Source: Ruminiclostridium sp.
GTDB lineage: Bacteria > Bacillota > Clostridia > Oscillospirales > Ruminococcaceae
Length of the DNA stretch: 47,129 nucleotides
Direction: 5' to 3'
Assembly (NCBI GenBank): GCA_017624025.1
Contig: JAGANY010000048.1
Span: 1-47,129, forward strand
Positions 41,554-47,129 of this stretch are shown piece after piece. Each line of letters opens with the position of its first letter. Within the stretch, counting starts at the first letter, position 1. The translations under genes were made by a program, and so were the position numbers. Under the pieces are notes generated by a model. The model had not been told where the DNA came from, ran no database searches, and saw nothing but the letters and a program-made list of their open reading frames with translations.

Positions 41554-41585
41554 AAACAGCAGGCATAAAAGCCTGCTGTTTTTTA
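41554..41585 (+). terminator. Intrinsic terminator between NSS copy 2 and the DUF1508 gene
   Basis: A perfect stem (41554-41564 with 41571-41581), a 6-nt loop and flanking A/T runs; probably bidirectional. Confidence 0.9.
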
Positions 41586-41593
41586 TATTAAGA

Positions 41594-41971
41594 TTATTCT
41601 TCCGGTTCGATTACATCAGCATCGGGAGCGTTCTTAACTACGCTTGCAATACCGTTCTTACAGCTGTCCTTAGCCTTGTAGCCTTCGCTTGCTAAAATCG
41701 GTTCGCCGTTTCTTGCCTTTAAGCGGAAGCGGAATTCACCGGCATTATCCTTATAAATTTCGAACTTAGGATGCTTTACAGCTTCAAAGCCGTCAACAGT
41801 CTGATCCTCGATATTAGCCTCGGGAGCATTCTTCTTTATGCTTTCGATGCTGTTCTTAGCGGAAGCAAGAGAAGCGAATACTTCACCGCCGATACCGATA
41901 ACTTCACCGTTACCAGCCTTAAGGCTTATTGTATAACCGGTATTAGTCTTTTTAATTGCAAATTTTCCCAT
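41594..41971 (-). CDS. DUF1508 (YegP-like) tandem-repeat protein
   Basis: A 125-residue protein with two DUF1508 repeats. The first, KFAIKKTNTGYTISLKAGNG with SLASAKNSIESIKKNAPEA, is residues 3-52. The second, KFEIYKDNAGEFRFRLKARN with DSCKNGIASVVKNAPDA, is residues 69-119. This is the YegP architecture of small beta-alpha proteins with no proven function. It ends in an acidic tail. Single gene, convergent with the NSS operon, with its own promoter at 42019-42046. Confidence 0.9.
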   Translation of the reverse strand: MGKFAIKKTNTGYTISLKAGNGEVIGIGGEVFASLASAKNSIESIKKNAPEANIEDQTVDGFEAVKHPKFEIYKDNAGEFRFRLKARNGEPILASEGYKAKDSCKNGIASVVKNAPDADVIEPEE

Positions 41972-42018
41972 AATAATCTCGACCTTTCATAAAATTCCGT
42001 AAAATTTCGGTAATTAAA

Positions 42019-42046
42019 TTATAACAGTATTTTTGTTCAATGTCAA
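42019..42046 (-). promoter_or_regulatory. Sigma-A promoter of the DUF1508 gene
   Basis: On the minus strand TTGACA (42041-42046) and TATAAT (42019-42024) are 16 bp apart. Between this and the lysine-operon promoter (42050-42180) I see only AT-rich DNA without a clear feature. Confidence 0.8.
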
Positions 42047-42183
42047 CATATTTTTTCAATTTACGACCATTATTTTATGAAATGTAAAAACAAACTCTTA
42101 CATCATAGCTAAATCGCACAACAAAAGGATTTTTTATAGCTGTAAACTTTTCGCTTTTGTATGCATAAACTGTTAAAAAACTG

Positions 42184-42212
42184 TTGACAAAGGGGTTTGT
42201 ATGTGATAAAAT
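42184..42212 (+). promoter_or_regulatory. Sigma-A promoter of the lysine-biosynthesis operon
   Basis: TTGACA (42184-42189) and TAAAAT (42207-42212) are 17 bp apart; the transcript would begin at about 42219, just at the riboswitch. Confidence 0.75.
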
Positions 42213-42219
42213 ATCAACA

Positions 42220-42380
42220 GATAGAGGTGCAGTATTCATCAGTAGCTCCGATGTTAACAGTTCAGCCTGTTGTCGGTTGCGAAAGGGACTATTGCCGAAG
42301 ATTATACAGGCTGAAATTGTATAACTCTGGTTGTGCGTTAAATAGGCGTATGACTGTCATCATAAGATGGAGTGCTATCG
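42220..42380 (+). promoter_or_regulatory. Lysine riboswitch (L box)
   Basis: The 5' strand GATAGAGGTGC (42220-42230) pairs with GTGCTATC near 42372-42379 to close P1. Inside are AGTA after the first hairpin, the conserved GCGAAAGGGACTATTGCCGAAG (about 42278-42300), CTGGTTGTGCGTTAAATAGG and GACTGTCATC; these are core L-box sequences. It precedes asd-dapA-dapB, all lysine-branch genes. Lysine binding favours P1 and hence the terminator at 42407-42430. Confidence 0.95.
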
Positions 42381-42406
42381 TCAAATAAAACTATTTTTGT
42401 TTGATG

Positions 42407-42430
42407 ACCGGCTGTAAGTCGGTTTTTTTT
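42407..42430 (+). terminator. Regulated terminator of the lysine riboswitch
   Basis: ACCGGCT pairs with AGTCGGT (42407-42413 with 42417-42423, one G.U), followed by a T-run. A TCAAA/TTTGA pair just upstream (about 42381-42404) is a possible part of the switching helix. Confidence 0.85.
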
Positions 42431-42458
42431 ATAACAAAAGAAAGGCTGGAAATTAAAA

Positions 42459-43538
42459 ATGAAACAGTACAAAGTAGGTATTATCGGTGCAACAGGTATG
42501 GTAGGACAGCGTTTTGCAGTTCTCCTCGAAAATCATCCCTGGTTCAAGGTTACAACTCTCGCAGCTTCCCCCCGTTCCGCAGGAAAGAAATATAAGGACG
42601 CAGTTAAAAAATGGCTTATCGAAGAAAAGCCTATGCCCGAATCTATGGCTGATATCGTAGTTATGGACGCTACAGCAGATATTGAAAAGATCGCTTCTGA
42701 AGTTGATTTCGTATTCTGTGCAGTAGATATGAAGAAGGACGAAATAAAGGCTCTCGAAGAAGCTTATGCTAAGCACGAATGCCCTGTTATGTCCAACAAC
42801 TCCGCTCACCGTTTCACAGATGACGTTCCTATGATCATCCCCGAAATCAATGACGCACACATGGCTATTGTTGAAGACCAGAAGAAGCGTCTCGGCACAA
42901 AGAGAGGCTTTATCTCCGTAAAGTCCAACTGCTCTATCCAGAGCTATGTACCTGCTCTTTCTCCCTTAAGAAAGTTCGGCATCAAGAACGTTTTAGCTTG
43001 TACATACCAGGCTATCTCCGGTGCCGGCAAGACTTTTGAAACATGGCCCGAAATGGTAGATAACCTTATCCCCTATATCGGTGGCGAAGAAGAAAAGTCC
43101 GAACAGGAACCCCTTAAGGTATGGGGCGAAATCAAGGACGGCAAAATCGTTAAGGCTGAGTCTCCTTCCATCACAACACAGTGTCTCCGTGTTCCCGTTT
43201 CCAACGGTCACTTTGCTGCTGTATTCGTAAGCTTCGAAAACAAGCCTTCTAAGGAAGAAATCCTTAACATCTGGAAGGAATTCAAGGGCGTTCCCCAGGA
43301 GCTCGACCTTCCCTCTGCTCCTAAGCAGTTCTTAAACTACTTCGAAGAAGACAATATGCCCCAGGCTAAGCTTCAGAGAAACCTCGAAAACGGTATGGCA
43401 GTTTCTATCGGCCGTTTAAGAGAAGATACACAGTACGATTATAAGTTCGTTTGCCTCTCCCACAACACTTTAAGAGGTGCTGCAGGCGGTGCTGTACTTA
43501 TGGCTGAGCTCTATGCTGCTAAGGGGTTCTTTGACTAA
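42459..43538 (+). CDS. asd: Aspartate-semialdehyde dehydrogenase
   Basis: The enzyme reduces aspartyl-4-phosphate to aspartate semialdehyde with NADPH, the branch-point step to lysine, threonine and methionine. It has 359 residues. The Rossmann motif is GIIGATGMVGQRF near the N-terminus, and the catalytic Cys158 is in VKSNCSIQSYVPAL, with QAISGAGKTF following. This is the longer, archaeal/fungal-like subclass also found in Clostridia. Codon use is notably C-ending (CTC, ATC, TCC), suggesting high expression. First gene after the lysine riboswitch; the stop and the next start overlap (TAATG). Confidence 0.96.
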   Translation: MKQYKVGIIGATGMVGQRFAVLLENHPWFKVTTLAASPRSAGKKYKDAVKKWLIEEKPMPESMADIVVMDATADIEKIASEVDFVFCAVDMKKDEIKALEEAYAKHECPVMSNNSAHRFTDDVPMIIPEINDAHMAIVEDQKKRLGTKRGFISVKSNCSIQSYVPALSPLRKFGIKNVLACTYQAISGAGKTFETWPEMVDNLIPYIGGEEEKSEQEPLKVWGEIKDGKIVKAESPSITTQCLRVPVSNGHFAAVFVSFENKPSKEEILNIWKEFKGVPQELDLPSAPKQFLNYFEEDNMPQAKLQRNLENGMAVSIGRLREDTQYDYKFVCLSHNTLRGAAGGAVLMAELYAAKGFFD

Positions 43539-43990
43539 TGACTGAAATAAAGAAAAATCTCGGCGAGGACTGTGCCGAAGCATACAGGATGACACGGGAG
43601 CTTATGGCTCATCATAACGCTCTCGACATCTTTACAATGACCGAAGAACGCTTCTGTCAGCTTGTAAACTGTGGTATGCTTTACAGCTTTTCGGCCTATT
43701 ATGATGGTGCACCTGCAGGGGTTATGAACTTCTTCTTTAAACTTACTACCTTTACAGGTAAAAAAATACTTTATATCGAGGATTTATACGTTCGTGAACA
43801 GTTCCGCGGAAAAGGTCTCGGAAAAGAGTTTATTTCAGCAGCGAGAGAAATTGCTTCTCTCCAGGACTGTGAACAGATTGAGCTTAAATGTGCCGACTGG
43901 AACAAAAGCTCAGCGGAATTCTACAAATCCATAGGTATGAAGGATGAAAACGAGTGGATAACCTTCACTCTCCCGAAATCATTATTCTGA
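43538..43990 (+). CDS. GNAT family N-acetyltransferase
   Basis: A 150-residue acyltransferase of the GNAT fold. Motif A is LYVREQFRGKGLGKEFISAA, which holds the acetyl-CoA pyrophosphate (R-G-K-G-L-G). The C-terminal part, LKCADWNKSSAEFYKSIGM, is the typical strand-helix with catalytic Tyr. Its start overlaps the asd stop by one base, so it is coupled to lysine biosynthesis. The acceptor is not known. A role in the acetylated DAP branch is tempting, but that pathway normally uses DapH, a hexapeptide-repeat enzyme, so this is not that enzyme. Confidence 0.9.
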   Translation: MTEIKKNLGEDCAEAYRMTRELMAHHNALDIFTMTEERFCQLVNCGMLYSFSAYYDGAPAGVMNFFFKLTTFTGKKILYIEDLYVREQFRGKGLGKEFISAAREIASLQDCEQIELKCADWNKSSAEFYKSIGMKDENEWITFTLPKSLF

Positions 43991-44012
43991 CTCGTGAAAG
44001 GAGCGGATTAAA

Positions 44013-44894
44013 ATGAAGAATACAATTTTTACAGGTGCTGCTGTTGCTATCGTAACACCTATGAATGCTGACGGAAGCATCAACTACGATGTTTTTGCTG
44101 ACATTATCGAAGAACAGATCAACGGCGGTACTGACGCTATCGTTGTATGCGGTACAACCGGTGAAGCTTCTACTATGACCGACGAGGAACATATCGAAGC
44201 TATCCGTTTCACCGTTGAAAAGGTAAACAAGAGAATCCCTGTTATCGCTGGTACAGGAAGCAACGACACAGGCTATGCTATTGAGCTTTCAAAGCAGGCT
44301 GAAGCTGTTGGTGCTGACGCTCTCTTACAGGTTACTCCTTACTACAACAAGACCTCTCAGCGTGGACTTATCGCTCATTTCAATGCTATTGCCGACGCTG
44401 TAAATATTCCGATTATCCTTTACAATGTTCCTTCGAGAACAGGTATGACAATTTCCGTAGATACATATATCGAGCTCGCAAAGCATCCTAACATTGTTGC
44501 TACAAAGGAAGCAAGCGGTAACTTCTCCCTTATTGCTGAAATTGCTGCAAAGACAGACCTCGATATCTATTCCGGTAACGACGACCAGGTTCTCGGCGTT
44601 TTAGCTTTCGGCGGAAAGGGCGTTATCTCCGTTTCCTCCAACGTTATTCCTAAGGAAAAGCACGATATGGTTATGCTTTATATGAACGGCGAACGCGAAA
44701 AGGCATTAGAACTCCAGAACAAGTATCTCGATATGGAAAACGCAATGTTCATCGACGTTAACCCGATTCCTGTAAAGGAAGCTATGAACCTTATGGGTAA
44801 GAACGTAGGCGAATGTCGTCTCCCGCTTATTAAGATGGAAGAAGCTAAGATTGAAAAGCTTAAAAACGAGCTTAAGAAGGTTGGCTTATTATAA
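44013..44894 (+). CDS. dapA: 4-hydroxy-tetrahydrodipicolinate synthase
   Basis: A 293-residue TIM-barrel aldolase that condenses pyruvate with aspartate semialdehyde, the first step specific to lysine and diaminopimelate. The N-terminus is GAAVAIVTPMNADGSI, the substrate loop is VVCGTTGEASTM, the proton-relay Tyr is in ILYNVPSRTGM, and the Schiff-base Lys165 is in ATKEASGN. Full family length. Third gene of the riboswitch-controlled operon. In a spore former its product also feeds dipicolinate synthesis. Confidence 0.97.
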   Translation: MKNTIFTGAAVAIVTPMNADGSINYDVFADIIEEQINGGTDAIVVCGTTGEASTMTDEEHIEAIRFTVEKVNKRIPVIAGTGSNDTGYAIELSKQAEAVGADALLQVTPYYNKTSQRGLIAHFNAIADAVNIPIILYNVPSRTGMTISVDTYIELAKHPNIVATKEASGNFSLIAEIAAKTDLDIYSGNDDQVLGVLAFGGKGVISVSSNVIPKEKHDMVMLYMNGEREKALELQNKYLDMENAMFIDVNPIPVKEAMNLMGKNVGECRLPLIKMEEAKIEKLKNELKKVGLL

Positions 44895-44915
44895 TACTGT
44901 AAAGGACGTGTAAAA

Positions 44916-45674
44916 ATGGTTAAAATTGCTATTACAGGTGCCAACGGAAAAATGGGTAAGGTAATCGCTTCTCTTGTAGCTGCTCGTGAAGACTGTACCG
45001 TTATTGCAGGTATCGACCTTAACGACGCTCCTAACGGAAGCTTTCCAATCGTGAAATACCCCTCTGAGCTTGCCGAAAAGCCGGATGTAATCATTGATTT
45101 CTCTCACCCTTCAGCGCTCGATGGCCTTCTCTCCTACTGCACAATCAATAACGTGCCTCTTGTTGCTGCAACTACAGGTTATTCTGCTGACGAAATCGCA
45201 AAGATAAAGAAAACCGCTGAACAGATTCCGATTTTCTTTACTTTCAATATGTCACTTGGTATCAATCTCCTTGTTGAACTCGGCAAGCGTGCTGTAAATG
45301 TTCTCGGCGGTCAGTATGATATCGAAATTGTTGAAAAGCACCATAATCAGAAAAAGGACGCTCCCTCGGGCACTGCTATTATGATTGCAGAAGCACTCAA
45401 TGGAGAGCTTGACAACAAGATGAAGTACGTTTATGACAGGCATAACGTACGTAAAGCCCGTGAAGCAAACGAAATCGGAATGCACGCAATTCGTGGAGGT
45501 ACTATCGTAGGCGAACACGATATAATCTTCGCCGGTCACGATGAAGTAATCACGCTTTCACACTCTGCAGGCTCAAAGGAAGTTTTTGCTAATGGTTCAA
45601 TAAACGCTGCTATTTTCCTTTCCGGAAAAGAAAGCGGTCTCTATGATATGTCTGATTTACTTCAGAATTCATAA
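44916..45674 (+). CDS. dapB: 4-hydroxy-tetrahydrodipicolinate reductase
   Basis: A 252-residue NAD(P)H enzyme that dehydrates/reduces the DapA product to tetrahydrodipicolinate. The Rossmann motif is ITGANGKMGKV, AATTGYSADE follows, and the catalytic signature is EKHHNQKKDAPSGTA, with the His-His and Lys. RGGTIVGEHDIIFAG is the conserved C-terminal block. Last gene before the terminator. The later DAP-pathway genes are not in the window. Confidence 0.97.
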   Translation: MVKIAITGANGKMGKVIASLVAAREDCTVIAGIDLNDAPNGSFPIVKYPSELAEKPDVIIDFSHPSALDGLLSYCTINNVPLVAATTGYSADEIAKIKKTAEQIPIFFTFNMSLGINLLVELGKRAVNVLGGQYDIEIVEKHHNQKKDAPSGTAIMIAEALNGELDNKMKYVYDRHNVRKAREANEIGMHAIRGGTIVGEHDIIFAGHDEVITLSHSAGSKEVFANGSINAAIFLSGKESGLYDMSDLLQNS

Positions 45675-45687
45675 AAGGATGTTAAAA

Positions 45688-45720
45688 ACGCCGCACAGGC
45701 ATACTGTGCGGCGTATTTTT
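45688..45720 (+). terminator. Intrinsic terminator after dapB
   Basis: A perfect 11-bp GC-rich stem (45688-45698 with 45704-45714) with a 5-nt loop is followed by ATTTTTAT. Only 19 bases separate the T-tract from the next gene, which has no room for its own promoter there. Confidence 0.92.
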
Positions 45721-45739
45721 ATACCCTTTGGAGGTAAAT

Positions 45740-46192
45740 ATGATTAATATTAGTATAACCGAACAGGTTTCGGTAGTTACATTCGGGAATATCCCTTACG
45801 AAAGTGAAAGTGACTTTATTTACCGTTTGTTCAGCCTCTCAGCTGATGAAAATATCAATATTGATATGATTTCAAAGGCTTCGGTTTCAACAGACAGAAC
45901 ATCCGTAGGCTTTACTTTTTCCGATAACGATATGCCTCTTATGCTTAAGGTACTCGGAAATCTGAGCTTCTATCGTCCGCCTCTCGTTAGCTGTGGAAAT
46001 GTTAAGATTAGCGTTAAAACCTCGGATATGATTAATGGTAAAGGATTAGATATGAAAGTATTCGGTGTATTATCAGAACTTAATATAACACCTATACTCG
46101 TCACAACAGCAGAAGATGAAATTTCTGTTGTTGTAAGGGAAAGCGACAGCTCAGATTTCGAGAGAAGGCTTAAAACTATGTTTCTTTGCTGA
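45740..46192 (+). CDS. Orphan double-ACT protein of the aspartokinase type
   Basis: A 150-residue protein made of two ACT-like units with the aspartokinase C-terminal pattern: SADENINIDMIS (about residues 33-44) in the first, VKISVKT then VFGVLSELNITPILVTT and ISVVV in the second. The start is ATG 45740 with GGAGGT at about 45729-45734. No kinase domain is present. In aspartokinases this region binds lysine or threonine, so the protein may sense an amino acid and act on a separate enzyme. It follows the dap operon across a strong terminator and overlaps the convergent Nudix gene by 17 bases. Confidence 0.82.
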   Translation: MINISITEQVSVVTFGNIPYESESDFIYRLFSLSADENINIDMISKASVSTDRTSVGFTFSDNDMPLMLKVLGNLSFYRPPLVSCGNVKISVKTSDMINGKGLDMKVFGVLSELNITPILVTTAEDEISVVVRESDSSDFERRLKTMFLC

Positions 46193-46700
46193 TACAACCG
46201 TATTTCTTACGAATCTGAAAGAAAAGGTTTATAAGCTCGGGATAATAAGGAATAAAATCACCGTTTTCAATCATTGTGAGGATTTCTTCTCTTCCCGCCC
46301 ATTTTACTGCCTGTACCTCTTCCGGCTGGAGAATCAACTCATTAATATCAACGTTCTTCTCAATAAGATAAATATCATCAAAGCCACGGTCAAAGTTTAC
46401 GGTAAGATGCGGACGAATCCCATTAAGGTCGAGTTTTAAACCTATTTCCTCAAATACTTCCCTTTCAGCTGCCGTTTGACTTATGTCTCCGGCAACAGCA
46501 CTTCCACCCACAGTAATATCCCACATATTCGGCCAGCCTTCTTTGAAGGGCTGTCTTTGCTGTATAAGCATCTCATTCTTATCATTAAAAATGCATACGT
46601 GAACCACAAGATGATATGCATTATCCTCAAACTCAGAGCCGCGAATCATTGTTTTACCCGTTTTAATACGATTAATATCGTAAACATCCCAATACTCCAT
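46176..46700 (-). CDS. Nudix hydrolase
   Basis: A protein of 174 residues. The start is ATG 46700 (MEYWDVYD), with GGGAGG at about 46705-46710. The Nudix box reads GGSAVAGDISQTAAEREVFEEIGL: R-E-V-x-E-E-x-G-L is intact, and Asp stands where the first Glu of G-x5-E usually is. The N-terminus (WDVYDINRIKTG) and the YHLVVHVCIFNDKNEMLIQQR strand resemble the isopentenyl-diphosphate-isomerase-like Nudix group common in Firmicutes (YfcD-type). The substrate is unknown. A large structured RNA element ends just before its RBS. Confidence 0.9.
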   Translation of the reverse strand: MEYWDVYDINRIKTGKTMIRGSEFEDNAYHLVVHVCIFNDKNEMLIQQRQPFKEGWPNMWDITVGGSAVAGDISQTAAEREVFEEIGLKLDLNGIRPHLTVNFDRGFDDIYLIEKNVDINELILQPEEVQAVKWAGREEILTMIENGDFIPYYPELINLFFQIRKKYGCISKET

Positions 46701-46718
46701 TTTTCCTCCCAAAAATTA

Positions 46719-46837
46719 AAAACCCACTCGCATAACTTGTCGGCTTTAAGCACCTGCTCAGTAATTCAAGGTTAAACTATAGCGTCTGCCATAAACCCCG
46801 AGATTACGATTCCTGAGTCAACATACGAATGGGTTTT
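46719..46837 (-). ncRNA. Rod-like structured RNA element downstream of tuf (candidate ncRNA, leader or terminator)
   Basis: Read on the minus strand, about 119 nt fold into one long irregular hairpin. The 15-bp closing stem pairs 46823-46837 with 46719-46733. Inner helices are CUCAG/CUGAG, GUAAU/AUUAC, GGUU/AACC and UAUGGC/GCUAUA. Its 3' end runs into UUUUUAAUUUUU and then the Nudix SD. At least three pairs are G.U on the minus strand and would be A.C on the plus strand, so the minus strand is the RNA. No known family is recognised. Confidence 0.6.
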
Positions 46838-46868
46838 AGTTATTTAATTAAAAGTGGTTAAGAATTAA

Positions 46869-47129
46869 TTATTCTTCAACCTTTGTGATAACGCCGGAAC
46901 CTACTGTTCTACCGCCTTCACGGATAGCGAAACGAAGACCTTCTTCGATAGCGATAGGAGTGATGAGTTCAACGTCCATTGTTACGTTATCGCCAGGGAT
47001 GCACATTTCCTTGTCAGCAGGAAGTGTGATAACGCCTGTAACGTCTGTTGTTCTGAAGAAGAACTGAGGACGGTAGTTGGAGAAGAAAGGTGTGTGACGA
47101 CCGCCTTCTTCCTTCTTTAATACGTAAAC
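46869..47129 (-). CDS. tuf: Elongation factor Tu, C-terminal part (5' end outside window)
   Basis: The last 86 codons of EF-Tu, which carries aminoacyl-tRNA to the ribosome. The visible part is domain 3: [46 protein letters not shown] and the terminal [18 protein letters not shown], ending VEE. Match to EF-Tu is unmistakable. The gene is cut by the window's right edge. Codons are strongly biased, as expected of a highly expressed gene. No ordinary short terminator follows; the structured element at 46719-46837 is the first hairpin downstream. Confidence 0.97.
   Translation of the reverse strand, partial: VYVLKKEEGGRHTPFFSNYRPQFFFRTTDVTGVITLPADKEMCIPGDNVTMDVELITPIAIEEGLRFAIREGGRTVGSGVITKVEE

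Noticed and set aside
43538-43990. GNAT gene as the tetrahydrodipicolinate acetyltransferase (DapH)
   Set aside because: DapH is a left-handed beta-helix hexapeptide-repeat protein; this gene has a GNAT acetyl-CoA motif and no hexapeptide repeats.
46719-46837. T-box, SAM, cobalamin, glycine or bacterial SRP RNA at the tuf/Nudix junction
   Set aside because: None of their conserved cores is present. 6S RNA stays possible by outline only, since the element is shorter than usual and I see no defining sequence.

Overview
The window is a gene-dense stretch of chromosome from an anaerobic, endospore-forming and probably motile Firmicute, most likely a Clostridia/Oscillospirales (Ruminococcaceae-like) gut bacterium. 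The evidence is spoIIE, spoIVA and a SipL-type SPOCS/LysM protein (spores), a methyl-accepting chemotaxis protein and a CheY/CheX pair (taxis), a DUF4317 protein, BspA-like leucine-rich repeats, an L-box lysine operon, AT-rich intergenic DNA with clear sigma-A promoters (TTGACA-17-TATAAT) and GAAAGGA/GGAGG ribosome binding sites. I see no prophage, rRNA, tRNA, CRISPR array or recognisable transposase. The whole window looks chromosomal; the exceptions are a few repeat-like intergenic elements and one small regulator module with foreign-looking codon use.

Layout. 1-2509: 3' part of sbcC. 2550-4440 (minus): azlC-azlD and pnuC, the latter behind a structured leader. 4463-9489 (plus, with one small minus gene): chemoreceptor, DUF4317 protein, and an ECF sigma factor coupled to a membrane protein. 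9503-12703 (minus): a repeat element, then spoIVA with sipL upstream. 12821-15096: a GGDEF-EAL protein with a degenerate GGDEF site. 15115-21568: a long plus-strand operon tmk, DUF2156, DJ-1, 5-formyl-THF cyclo-ligase, mltG, a TrhP-like U32 protein and rsmA. 21584-23951: spoIIE from its own unusual 21-bp-spacer promoter. 23960-25299 (minus): mrp and a C_GCAxxG_C_C protein. 25320-28083: pepD and a DUF819 membrane protein; then dtd, a GH36 alpha-galactosidase and a coupled lipoprotein to 31624. 31661-31826: a three-hairpin inverted-repeat element. 31849-33623 (minus): BspA-like LRR lipoprotein; 33661-34938: SGNH hydrolase lipoprotein. 34971-35936: a membrane HTH regulator gene bracketed by about 50-bp inverted repeats. 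35973-37311 (minus): cheY and a four-repeat MshEN-like/CheX fusion. 37457-38732: DegV protein and a stand-alone FakA middle-domain protein. 38743-41585: two tandem sodium-dependent transporters; 41594-42046 (minus): DUF1508 protein. 42184-45720: lysine riboswitch, asd, GNAT, dapA, dapB; then an orphan aspartokinase-type double-ACT protein. 46176-46700 (minus): Nudix hydrolase; 46719-46837: a strongly structured RNA element downstream of tuf; 46869-47129 (minus): 3' end of tuf.

How the genes work together. The lysine branch (asd, dapA, dapB) is controlled by the riboswitch and is followed, across a terminator, by a free ACT-domain pair of the aspartokinase type. SipL and SpoIVA, known partners in Clostridioides difficile, are adjacent here. 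DegV (FakB-like) is paired with a fragment-sized FakA domain. CheY is paired with its likely phosphatase, which carries a domain of the c-di-GMP-binding type. The best candidates for undescribed biology are the rod-like RNA between tuf and the Nudix gene, the inverted-repeat-bracketed regulator module, the 166-bp three-hairpin element, the pnuC leader attenuator and the MshEN-CheX fusion. Homology calls were made by reading the protein sequences; no database search was run.
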